Assembly (NCBI RefSeq): GCF_036711975.1
Contig: NC_091967.1
Location: 6,634,001-6,698,000, forward strand
DNA: 64,000 bases
Direction: 5' to 3'
Source of the DNA: Onthophagus taurus
Taxonomy: Eukaryota > Arthropoda > Insecta > Coleoptera > Scarabaeidae
This document shows, one piece after another, positions 47,765-57,560 of this stretch. The position numbers and the translations under genes were made by a program. The notes under the pieces are model-generated. The model ran no database searches, was not told where the DNA came from, and worked only from the letters and a program-made list of their open reading frames with translations. Each line of letters starts with the position of its first letter. Position 1 is the stretch's first letter.

Positions 47765-48772
47765 ATGTGTGTAAGAGAGTTGCTCGTCCTTGTAGCCCTT
47801 TTGGCAGGATGCACGGCTTCAGAAAGTCCTGACTTCACGCACGGCGTTCAAGTCTTATCCAAAATGGCCAGACAATTCTTGAACAGCCAGACCGAAGATG
47901 TCACCATTGGAGAAGGGGTACATCTCATCAACACCGCTAGTCCAAACGATGCGAGAGCCAATATGGATGATGGAACATTTATTGGATCCGTTGAAAATTA
48001 CTTGAGGAATCACGAAATTAGGATTAAATTACCCGAACTTATGCCAGAAGAAGGGGTTGGACGGGCTTTTAAAGTTGTTATGGATGGATTTGAAAGTAAC
48101 GACTTAGGTAAGAATTAGAAAATTATTAATTATTTATTTATTATTTCACGCCCAATTTATACTTTTTCACTTTTCTCATTCCGAAGTAAAAGTTGCTATG
48201 AGTACAACACACGTGTTCCGTTTGGGTACTTAACTAATTATTGACCGATTGTGAACAGTTAGAAAGTTTTAATTTCTTCTGGGAGAGTTACACGGTCAAG
48301 GCTGTTCCTATTTACATATTTCGAGCTTCTCTCATCCCAAGATAATCACCTCACCCATCCCATCCTTTTAGTACTAGAGGTCAAGACCACTTTTATTACA
48401 TCGTTTTAAAGATTTCTTTTAATATTTAAAACATTTTTAGGTTCTCCAAGAGGTAAAGGTGGCCTTGGAGGAGGAAAAGGTGGTGGTTTAGGAGGAGTGA
48501 TGATGATGGGTTTGATGATGGGTAAGATGATGGCGGCTTTAGGTTTAGGAGGGGTGGGTCTTTTAGCGATGAAAGCTTTAATGGTATCGGCGATGGCGCT
48601 TATGTTGTCGATGATTATTGGTCTGAAAAAGTTACTATCTTCGGACCATGATGATGGTGGCCACACTGTAATTCACGCTAGTCCGAGTCACGGAGGTGGT
48701 TACGATCACAGAAAGAAACGGGACGCTGCTGAAATGGCATATAAAGCGTGGAGTTCTTACAGCCAAAGTTAA
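47765..48772 (+). CDS. Osiris-family protein, Met/Gly-rich and without the Cys pair, 2 exons
   Basis: Exons 47,765-48,107 and 48,441-48,772 join through a phase-1 intron of 333 nt to give 224 aa. The ATG at 47,765 is chosen because it opens the signal peptide MCVRELLVLVALLAGCTASES; an in-frame ATG 45 nt upstream would bury that peptide and lies before the expected transcription start. There is no Cx7C pair; the single later region with family likeness is FLNSQTEDVTIGEGVHLI. A Gly/Lys run replaces GRGKKKK. The hydrophobic segment is unusually Met-rich (MMMMGLMMGKMMAALGLGG; LMVSAMALMLSMIIGLKKLL). The tail has TVIHASPSHGGGYDH and DAAEMAYKAWSSY, the AQxLAY-type motif. Position suggests an Osi6-type gene; I am not certain. 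Confidence 0.88.
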
Positions 48773-48897
48773 TGTCGTTATGATACTTTTAATTAATTTA
48801 TTTTTTTTTCTACGTTTTGAGTTAGATTCTATTTATTACTGTCTTGCGTTTTATTTATTGTTTCATTTCGTTTCTTCTATTGCATGTAACGATAAAT

Positions 48898-48903
48898 AAT
48901 AAA
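48898..48903 (+). terminator. Polyadenylation signal of the fifth Osiris gene
   Basis: AATAAA lies 126 nt after the stop codon, with further AATAAA-like hexamers directly downstream. Confidence 0.55.
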
Positions 48904-51900
48904 TGGAAAATAAAAGAATAATTACAAAAGCAAAGTTATTTGGATCGAAAATGTTGTTGGGGGGAAAGAGGTGATGTTTTTATTTCCTTTATGAAGTCGT
49001 TTTAATTTGTGTTTTCTCTTCTCCCATCCTACTTTTATCAGGTTTTCACCGGCCTTTCACATTTTTTTTTCCTGCAAGCTCAAGAAAGTCAATTCGAGTT
49101 CATTACCCAGTGAGATACTGACCGTGTGACCTCAATTTCTACGAATCTGGCCAAGACATCTGCTGTGCGCGCCCGAGACAGGTGGCCATGAAATTCCTGC
49201 TGGGTGGGGATCGAGCAGGAAGGGAATAGAAAGTGTTGTTCCGGCTGAACTTCAGGTCAGTAGGTTGATGAACCTACTTAGATCTTCATCGATCCTTGGA
49301 ATTTTAATACAATCGAAGGAAAATATCAAAAAAATTCAACGAAAATGATAAAAAAATAATCTTAAAATTTTAATTAATAAAACCATTAACCAATTTTTTT
49401 TATAAATCGAAAATATATAAATCAAGTTAAAAATTGATTAATGAATTAAATAAGCAAAAAGATTTAATCATAAACATAGTGCTCCATCATTGAAAGCTTT
49501 AAGATTTCCACGACTTATACAAAGCTTCAAGTGTTTCATATTGAAGTGTTGGCAACACTGACGGCCCGGCACATCTACGGGCGCTTTTATAACAACGCAC
49601 GGACCTACATACCCACATATTTGTGCTAGGTACCGTACAATTCCAACGGAATTTTAAAATGTTTTGCATCATCCGAAAAGAATTCGAATGCTTTATATTT
49701 ACCAATTAAAAACTTAACTATAACTTCTAACTTATCAATCAAATTTTAATCCATAACGATAATTGGTAGATAACAAGATTTAATAGAAAGCTCTATTAAA
49801 TCTATGTGCAGGTCAGGATTGAATCGAATTGAAATTCATAGCGTACACATTTAATCAATTACGTATTAATATTACTAAATCAAGAGGGAAATGCATTCAA
49901 CAGTGACAGCATAATTACTTGTACTATCTGTAAACAGCTTCGATGTACATACCTCTAAAATGTAATACAAGGGTTTATTAAAGCAAAAACAGAACTTCAA
50001 CGTTATTATAGGATGAATCTCACTTAACTATAATTACGTTTATTATTTGCGGTAATTTTAAATAAAAAAGAAACGTTAAACTTTTATACATTAAAGAATT
50101 AATCTTGTATATAAAAGGATACGTTTGACTGACGAAGTGAAAAGTTTAATCTTTTAAGATATTACATCCTTGTTTGATGTAAAGTGGGGTATATTAAATT
50201 TTAATCTAATAATTGCACGTTATGGTCTATAAATTTCTACAAATCCAAGAATTTACGATTAATTTTCATTTACATGATTAAGTATGATGTCGAGTTTTAA
50301 TTGTTAAATTATAATGGCTAAATCAAATTATAACCGCTTGTGTTATCGAACTTGACTCAATCTGATAGTTTTAAGTCAAATTTTCGGTTAAATTGGATAA
50401 TTTAGTACAACCTAAGTTCAAACGTTTCTTTATAATCTCAAACAGTTTCGTTTCTCAATATCCACGCATTTTGGAGAAAACATTTTTTTTCTTTAATCCC
50501 ATTTTCAACAAAAATTAAATAGGTGAGCTTAAGAAGTTTATATAAAATGAATCGATCATCTTAAAACCTTAAAAATTGGTATAACCTAACTTCAAACTTT
50601 ACTGTACTACGGGGAACCTTAACATGTGGTAAAACTTAAGCAGAAACTTTGCTTTCTCGCCTCAAATCAATCATTTTTTAAATCCGAACCGTTTTACAAA
50701 TATAATGTTTTTATTGAATGTTGAACATCCTTCTGACTTCTCAACTGATAATAAGTGTGTATCTAATAATTCCAACAATATGTTGACCCATGGTTTCAAA
50801 TTCCTATTTTCCCTATTCACAACATTAAGTTAGGGATTATACAAAGTAATTAAGCAGCGTTATCCGATACAATCCGACGTTTAGGACTTTAGCTTTTAAG
50901 TATTTAGAAAATTAAAATATATATAGCCCATTAGATTCCATTCTTAAAATTTATGTGCAATTTAAAAATCCCGAAACATCGTTATAAACCGTTCTCATAA
51001 CGCGCCGTCGTAATTCCAGCATAACACTGACATAATAACCAGGGAAATTTCCGGCGGCAAAGCTCTTAGACCTTTTAGAAAATTGCAATATAATGACGGG
51101 ATACAGTGAAAGCACTCCAGCGTCTGCGCGGCGTCTGGATATTATTAAAAGTGACCGTCTCGGACCTAATAACACTAATTACTTCACCAAAAAAAGGCAA
51201 CAGAAAGCATCCGTCGCGTCGGGTGCATGCTGGAGAAAGTGACTCCGTTTTTAATCGAAATCACATGAAACGACTCTCAACATGCTATCATTGCATGACG
51301 TGTACCCCGAATGCGGATGTATCGGTGCATTGTGGGTTTGAAAACTTGAGAAAGTAGCGTTCTTGATACTGAACTAACAATGACAGAAGGCGATGGCCTA
51401 ATTCAACGGTAATAACATTGTATTAAAGTAATATAAAAATAATCTTGTATCTCTGTATGTTTAGAACTGGGCTGTTTCACTTGAAAGCTGTTGTTATTAG
51501 ACCGTCATGTGTTATAATATATCAAAAAAAATTTTTATGTCTCTGGGTAGATGTAAACCTGTGATAAAACTTTAATTAAACAACTTAAATAACAGTAAAT
51601 GTACTTGGTCATATTTTATCTAATATCTAGGTATGCTTTTATTTTGTTTTATCCTAACAAGAAAATAATAAATTTTTATTCTCGTAAATCATAGAATTTT
51701 TATTTATTACATCGCCCTGGTAGAACATGATGTTTCCACGTGACCAGACTATATACAATCCGACAAGTGAACGTATACTTAATCTCCATTTCAATTTTAA
51801 GCCTCGAATGGCATACTAATGATACGAAGAAGTTGAAGAATGCTCGCGCTGTTGAAGAGCTATGAGTAAAGAATTGATCGAACCATGACATTGATGGTAC

Positions 51901-53757
51901 GTGAAGAAATTATGAGACTACATTCGCCCGACACACATGTCATCCTCGGTGGTTCCTCTGGTTTTTCTTTCTCTGCGTGTCGACCTGTTTGCGTATATTG
52001 ATTTCTCCTTGGGTCCGGTCAATTCGAGTCTCACCGGACTTAATTCAACCGGTTGAAGATGTTCCGACGTAGAGAGAAAGTTGGTACGATGGACAAGTGA
52101 GACGACCTAAGAGAGACCACACAGGATGACCGTATACGCTTTGACTGATTAGGGATTGCTAATCACTTCTTTTTAAAATCCTTTCGTCCTCATCCGCAAA
52201 AAACTTTTCTTATATTAGAAAATTCATAAAATTAAACAATAAGTGTTAACCTAAAAATAATAAGTGAAAAGTTTAGATGGAAAGAAAAAAGTTTATTTTC
52301 GTTAGCACTCCCGTGAATGGACTCTGTCCAGGTTTGGTTCATTTTGATCTTTTTGCTCGCCGACTTCTCTCACTTTTACTTGCTGCATTTCGCTTTGGCT
52401 CGTGCAGAACCGGAGACCTTCACCCGAGAGATTGTCATGGTCCGGTGGCTCTCTAACGCTCTTGTAAATGCTTTTTTGCTCTGCGGAGCCGTAGTCAGCG
52501 AAACCGAAACCTAAATTGTGATCTAATGGAGTATTAGATAACCCATTATGGTTATAAAAGCGAAACTCTCCTTTCATTATCCTTAATTCATAAATAATTT
52601 TATGAAACGCACTTTACATCTACTGTAATGAGTAAGATGTTATCTTAACATTATACATTTCTATTTTTAATAAAGTATTTAAGATATTGCTTAGATTGTA
52701 TGGTAATGAGAACCTAAAAGAATTGATGAACGGTTATTCTGGTAAAATTTGAAATTCTAGCGGCAGGTGAAAATGTTATGCATCTAGGAGAGGTGAGGCC
52801 AGTATCGGACCGAAGATATGTGGAACGGTGCTAATCTGCATAGTTGGTCATTTGTGCCATTGTGGCCATTGAGAAGTATGTTAAAAGTCTCGCGAATGCC
52901 GAAGTGAGCCTACTCTTCTTTTTTCTCTCTTCTTGAGTGTTAAGTGGGTCGCATCCATGCGTGCGATTGACTGTTGTATCCCCACTTAAAGAAATTTTGC
53001 AAAAAATTAATTATCAATTAAAAAAAGGTATTAAGATAAACCAATAACTTTAGAATCGTATCCATCTCAAAATTATCACATTTACAGATTTTAAGTTGTT
53101 AATTTTGTGATTATTTTTCGCTAATTAAGCACATAAATATCGCTTAAGTGGTATAAAATAGAAATTTAACATTGATCATGATATTTATTATGAACGATTT
53201 GATTACAAATTTGAAACGAGAGTAGAAATAAACGTTCGTTTTAATATAAACACGTCATTAAATCGAGGTGAAGTAGAACGATAGTAAAATCTCCACCAAT
53301 TAGTGCAACTTCCCAATTATGTATGATAATAAATGCAACTGAAATAGAAACCAAGTTGCTGGTCTGTAAGAGATAAATCGAAAGTAATCCCGTGCGTCGA
53401 GTATTCTTTTTGGGAAATAGAAATTATATTTAGACGGTTACCGAGAAGTAAGTGGACGAAACAAAAAGAAATGAGGAATACACTCTGTATTCCCTGTGTG
53501 GAGTGAAATCCGCCGCGAGAGCTCGCGGTTAAAATTTTCGGAATCGATCACTTTCGAATAAAAACGCCCGTTTTCTACTATTTAGCATAAGCGGGGAGCA
53601 ACGTAGGCCCGTGTGGCCGCTATGACATCAGGTCTGGTGATAAATTTTAAAGCACACACACTCGAAGAGCCCGCGTGCCGTAGAGAAATCAATGTGGAAG
53701 GGCTGACCACTGTCCAAATTTGTTGACAATTCGAAAAAAAGTAGGGATGCGGCCAGT
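48904..53757. other. Intergenic DNA upstream of the tandem Osiris pair
   Basis: About 4.9 kb without a supportable gene. GC-richer blocks occur at 49,050-49,260, 50,990-51,350, 51,920-52,150 and 52,300-52,500. The last is open on both strands (65 codons on +, 91 on minus) but shows no family feature; a TATAAAAG at 52,553-52,560 lies beside it. Two imperfect copies of a phrase related to ACCTAACTTCAAAC lie near 50,408 and 50,584. Confidence 0.45.
52047..52054. promoter_or_regulatory. Grainyhead-type site upstream of the tandem Osiris pair
   Basis: AACCGGTT in the context TTCAACCGGTTGAA (a longer palindrome) sits in a GC-richer block at 51,920-52,150. Just before it, GTCCGGT and ACCGGAC form a 7-bp inverted repeat. 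Grainyhead is an epidermal activator that binds this consensus; use here is inferred. Confidence 0.35.
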
Positions 53758-53765
53758 TATATATA
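53758..53765 (+). promoter_or_regulatory. TATA box of the sixth Osiris gene
   Basis: TATATATA lies 71 nt before the start codon. With the usual 30-nt spacing the 5' UTR would be about 40 nt. Confidence 0.55.
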
Positions 53766-53828
53766 ATCACGGGCCACGCTCGACAACGTATCAAACCTGG
53801 TTAATCGGTTTCGCCTGACTCTACAGCC

Positions 53829-54692
53829 ATGACATCTTTCAAGGTCGTTACAGTGCTCTTGTGTTGCTTCGCTGCAGTCAACTGCGTTCCGGCTTCGTCG
53901 GACCAAAGAAGCTCGAGGAACGTCATTCAGACGGAAGACGATCTCTTGGATAGTGTTTACGCCGATTGTTTGAAGAAAGATTCGATTTCTTGTGCGAAAT
54001 ACAAGCTTTACAATGTCGTTGATAAGATGTTGGGTCAAAAAGACATCACTATTGCCGACGGTGTGGAATTAGTGTCTGACGAAAGTGCCCCAGCTCAAAC
54101 ACAAACCGCAAGGGCCTTGAAAGGTGACGAAACCGTCGAGTCCCTGATCTTCGACAAGTTCGCCACATTCTTCGACACCCATAATTTTAAAATCGAACTC
54201 CGCGGAAAGGATTTAGTTGAAACCGCCCGATCTACAGCTCGCTCAATTGGAGATGCTTTCGCGGAAGAAGAAGAAACCGAAGATGATGCCGTTGAGGAAG
54301 GTCGTGGTAAGAAGAAGAAAGTCAAGAAGATCTTGGGTCCCCTCATGGCTATTGCTGGTTTAAAAATGGCTATTTTGGGAAAAATCGCGTTGGCTGTCAT
54401 CGCTTTAATCGCTGGTAAAGCTCTCATCATCGGTAAATTAGCTTTGGTCCTCTCTGCCATTATTGGATTGAAAAAACTCTTCGCATCCGGTGGATCATCC
54501 GTTACCCATGAAGTTGTAGCTCACCCACACCATTCATCCGGACATGTTGTTTCGCATGATACATCTTATGGTGGATCGGCTGTTGGTTACAGTGCTGATG
54601 TAAGCGGTGGATATGGATCTTCATCTCATGGAGGATGGCAAAGATCGCTCGACGCCCAGCAATTAGCTTACAGGGGTCAGAAAGAAGCTTAA
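53829..54692 (+). CDS. Osiris-family (DUF1676) protein, intronless
   Basis: A single exon of 287 aa. The signal peptide is residues 1-19 (FKVVTVLLCCFAAVNC). The Cx7C pair is C47/C55 (ADCLKKDSISC). Residues 100-135 carry the family block ESLIFDKFATFFDTHNFKIE. GRGKKKK is at 158-164. The DUF1676 hydrophobic segment is about 168-218 (ILGPLMAIAGLKMAILGKIA, then GKALIIGKLALVLSAIIGLK). VTHEVVAHPHHSSGH follows, then a Gly/Ser/Tyr-rich tail and the motif AQQLAY at 276-281. It is a near twin of the next gene 1.8 kb downstream, so the two are tandem duplicates. GC content and codon use are higher than in the Osiris genes at 26-43 kb. The role is inferred from the family: secretory or endosomal protein of cuticle-secreting cells. 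In cluster order it is near Osi6/Osi7. Confidence 0.94.
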   Translation: MTSFKVVTVLLCCFAAVNCVPASSDQRSSRNVIQTEDDLLDSVYADCLKKDSISCAKYKLYNVVDKMLGQKDITIADGVELVSDESAPAQTQTARALKGDETVESLIFDKFATFFDTHNFKIELRGKDLVETARSTARSIGDAFAEEEETEDDAVEEGRGKKKKVKKILGPLMAIAGLKMAILGKIALAVIALIAGKALIIGKLALVLSAIIGLKKLFASGGSSVTHEVVAHPHHSSGHVVSHDTSYGGSAVGYSADVSGGYGSSSHGGWQRSLDAQQLAYRGQKEA

Positions 54693-54860
54693 ATAATGAA
54701 ACTTTAGTTCTTCTCACGTTTTCATTTTTTTAATTATTGTAATAAGTTTTAATTTAAATATTTATTGTTTGTGTTTATTATTATTTATTTTTATAACTTT
54801 TTTTTTTGTAAATACCAAACGATCACCTCCATATTTTCCAATTTTACAGACCTGTATGAA

Positions 54861-54866
54861 AATAAA
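54861..54866 (+). terminator. Polyadenylation signal of the sixth Osiris gene
   Basis: AATAAA lies 169 nt after the stop codon, in AT-rich 3' UTR. Confidence 0.5.
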
Positions 54867-56404
54867 ACGGATAAAATAAATAATAAACAGTTTTTACTAG
54901 TCCTTTGTCGTATTTTTACTTTCTTCAATAGCATCATGACTAATTATTTTTAATTAGAAAGCTCAAAAATTGAGTTAATTGCCTGAAGATTTCTTCGAAG
55001 CGAAAATTTGGTACAGTAGGTCTTTAGTTTCTACAGATGCCTACGCGGAGTACGCGGTTTATGGCTAACGTGACCCGTTTATCGGACGAACCACACCGTT
55101 CAGCATCGAAGAACAACGTTAGCATAGCCAGGTCGACATAAATTAAGGCCTCGAGGTGGAAAATTTGTTTCAGTATATTGTTGTTTGAGCGATTAAAGCG
55201 ATTAAGAGATTCTGAGAGAGCTTCATGATTCATAATTCTTCATTTGTAATTGAGATATAAGTTTGTATAATTCAACAATGTTATTTAATACCATGCTTGT
55301 AAATTGCATAAAATTAGTGTTAATTAAAGAATGATTTAGACCATAAAAAATAACTGTTTTGATTCTTTTTTTACCCCAACCCTCACAATTCAATTTTGGT
55401 GGAATTTTAATTTTAATTTCAAACCAAAATTAATCAAAAACTTAAAATATATAGATTTCGAGAGAGGCAATAATATTTTTTTGGACTTATACATGTATAA
55501 AAATAATAACTAGGTATAACAAATACGAATTAATTAAAAAAAATATATATAAAAAACAAGTATGAGATAAGTTCAAAAGGGTTATAGACCTAAGTTTTCC
55601 TGTCCGTGACTTTGAATTCGGTTTGGTTATAGATTTCGATTTTTAAAAATTGGAAAGGAATCATAATTATTCATTTTATTGAAATATTTTTTTAAATATT
55701 CCTTATTTTTGAATGTATCTTTTCTTATATCTTATCTTAGACAGAAATTTTAGATTTAGTTTTAATTAATTTTTATTAAAAATGAGAAGATTTATCCTAA
55801 TAAGTTAATAATATAATGAATAAAATTGATTATTTTGCTGATACATGTTTTTAATAAAAATTTATTCCATACAAAATTAATTTTGAATTTTTAAAATCTA
55901 ATACATATAGAAGTTATTATAGATTGATGGTTCAAAAAGAGGATTATAAAGTTATATTTGGTTGTCTAAGCGAAATTTTGCTTTCTTTCGTCCTAAAAGG
56001 TAAAAGTCAGATACGACGCGACTTGCTTGATTTCTTCGACCACCGAGAAGTCGGTCACCGACGTCGCGATGCACTCTCACATTTGACCCTACACGATCGG
56101 CTTCTTTCAAGACGATTTTTCCTTATTTCCGCGCTTCGCTAACCTGATCTAGTTTTAAAAGACACGCGACATATCAATTGTTACCGTAAATAACAATAAC
56201 AATAAGAACGTTCAGAAGAGGAAGCCGTTAAAGATCCCATAGTGCACGGGAAATGAAGTGCCTCTTCTTCTCTCTTCAGGTTGGGCCGTTCATATCGGGC
56301 ACCGAAGAGCCTGAAAATGAGGTTAACATCATCTGTGAGAAAGCAGCCGACTATACGATTGTGAACCCATGGACCCGGGCTTGACATCGAGTGGGGATAT
56401 TCTG
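54867..56404. other. Intergenic DNA between the twin Osiris genes
   Basis: AT-rich until about 55,920, then GC-richer up to the next promoter. The block 55,990-56,400 is open on + for 72 codons but is more likely promoter-proximal regulatory DNA; it includes CCACCGAGAAGTCGGTCACCG. No gene is supported. Confidence 0.5.
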
Positions 56405-56410
56405 TATATA
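56405..56410 (+). promoter_or_regulatory. TATA box of the seventh Osiris gene
   Basis: TATATA is followed 26 nt on by a TTCAGCA initiator (A at 56,431). This gives a 5' UTR of about 51 nt before the start at 56,482. Confidence 0.6.
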
Positions 56411-56481
56411 GCCAACTTGAATTCGCATTCAGCACACACATTCATCAACAAGCCAAAAAGTAAACAACCGAAGAAGAGAAG

Positions 56482-57321
56482 ATGCACCGGTTAGTTTTCA
56501 TCGTGTGTCTCGTGGCTGCCGCCCACACTTTGCCAACCCAAGAAGAAGCGAGGAGTAGCCGAAATGCAATTCAAACCGAAAACGATCTTTTGGACTCAAT
56601 TTACTCGGATTGTTTGAAAAAAGATTCGACGTCTTGCGTGAAATACAAGCTTTTCTCGTTTGTGGATAAGATGTTGGGAGCTAGAGATACCATAACGGTC
56701 ACTGAAGGTGTTCAAATTGTGAAGAGCGAAAATGGCGAACCCGAAGGAGCACCAAGATCTATTTCTCCAGATGACAGCATCGAAAGTTTACTCTGGAACA
56801 GAGTACAAAGATTCTTGGATACCCATACAATCAAAGTCGATCTTAAAGGAAGCGATCTCGTAAATGCCGTTTCTTCGACTGCCAGATCCTTCGAAGATTC
56901 TCTCGAACCTGAGGTTGAAGAAGGAAGAGGAAAGAAAAAGAAGGCCCAAAAAATTTTGGGTCCCCTCATGATGGCCGCTGGATTAAAAATGGCAATTTTA
57001 GGAAAGATTGCTTTGGCTGTAATTGCCCTTATTGCCGGAAAAGCCTTGATGGTCGCTAAGATTGCTTTGGTTCTTTCTGCCATCATAGGATTGAAAAAGC
57101 TGTTTAGTGGATCTGGAAAACATGTTACCTACGAAGTTGTAGCGCATCCACAGCATAGTTCCAGTCACGTAGCATCCCACGAAACAGTCTATGGCGGATC
57201 TGGAGGAGGTTATGGTGGTGGTGATGGAGGATACGGCGGCGGATCATCTGGTCATGGAGGATGGCAAAGAGCTTTGGATGCACAACAATTAGCGTATAGA
57301 GGACAAAACCAAAGCCTGTAA
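56482..57321 (+). CDS. Osiris-family (DUF1676) protein, intronless twin of the preceding gene
   Basis: A single exon of 279 aa. The signal peptide is MHRLVFIVCLVAAAHTL. The Cx7C pair is C44/C52 (SDCLKKDSTSC). GRGKKKK is at 148-154. The hydrophobic segment is 158-208 (KILGPLMMAAGLKMAILGKI, then GKALMVAKIALVLSAIIGLK), KHVTYEVVAHPQHSSSH is at about 213-229, and AQQLAY at 267-272. The hydrophobic segment and both ends are nearly identical to the gene at 53.8 kb, while the middle (residues 80-140) differs more. The tail has an expanded YGGG repeat. The Gly-rich, His-rich tail after the membrane-like segment is typical of several Osiris members. Function is inferred from the family, in secretory or endosomal compartments of epidermal cells at cuticle formation. 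Confidence 0.94.
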   Translation: MHRLVFIVCLVAAAHTLPTQEEARSSRNAIQTENDLLDSIYSDCLKKDSTSCVKYKLFSFVDKMLGARDTITVTEGVQIVKSENGEPEGAPRSISPDDSIESLLWNRVQRFLDTHTIKVDLKGSDLVNAVSSTARSFEDSLEPEVEEGRGKKKKAQKILGPLMMAAGLKMAILGKIALAVIALIAGKALMVAKIALVLSAIIGLKKLFSGSGKHVTYEVVAHPQHSSSHVASHETVYGGSGGGYGGGDGGYGGGSSGHGGWQRALDAQQLAYRGQNQSL

Positions 57322-57381
57322 ATGCCTTAGCTAGTCGAAAAATGGAAGAAAATCGAAGAAAATACGGCCATGTACCTGTCT

Positions 57382-57398
57382 TTTCCTCAAAGAGGAAA
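57382..57398 (+). repeat. Small perfect hairpin in the 3' UTR of the seventh Osiris gene
   Basis: TTTCCTC and GAGGAAA flank a 3-nt AAA loop, 60 nt after the stop. An AT-rich imperfect inverted repeat (57,461-57,513) follows, and AATAAA stands at 57,555-57,560. Confidence 0.6.
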
Positions 57399-57554
57399 CT
57401 GTGGGCCTAATTCTCTTTATCTTTATTTGTTTAAATTAATTTATTATTGTTTTAATTTATCTTAACAATAATTATTTTTACATTTTTTTATTAATAATTA
57501 TTATTGTTAACCATTTTTATCTAAAAAAAAAATGAAAAAATGGAATTATCGAGA

Positions 57555-57560
57555 AATAAA
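57555..57560 (+). terminator. Polyadenylation signal of the seventh Osiris gene
   Basis: AATAAA lies 234 nt after the stop codon; a second possible hexamer lies just downstream. Confidence 0.5.

Noticed and set aside
47464-47838. Overlapping open frames on both strands just upstream of the fifth Osiris gene
   Set aside because: The region is a GC-rich promoter. The frames have no family likeness, and the TATA box and start codon of the real gene lie inside them.
54095-54460. A 121-codon minus-strand frame inside the sixth Osiris gene, and a similar one (56,712-57,086) in its twin
   Set aside because: Both are mirror frames of GC-richer coding DNA rich in Lys, Leu and Ala codons. They occur at the same place in both twins simply because the sense sequence is conserved.
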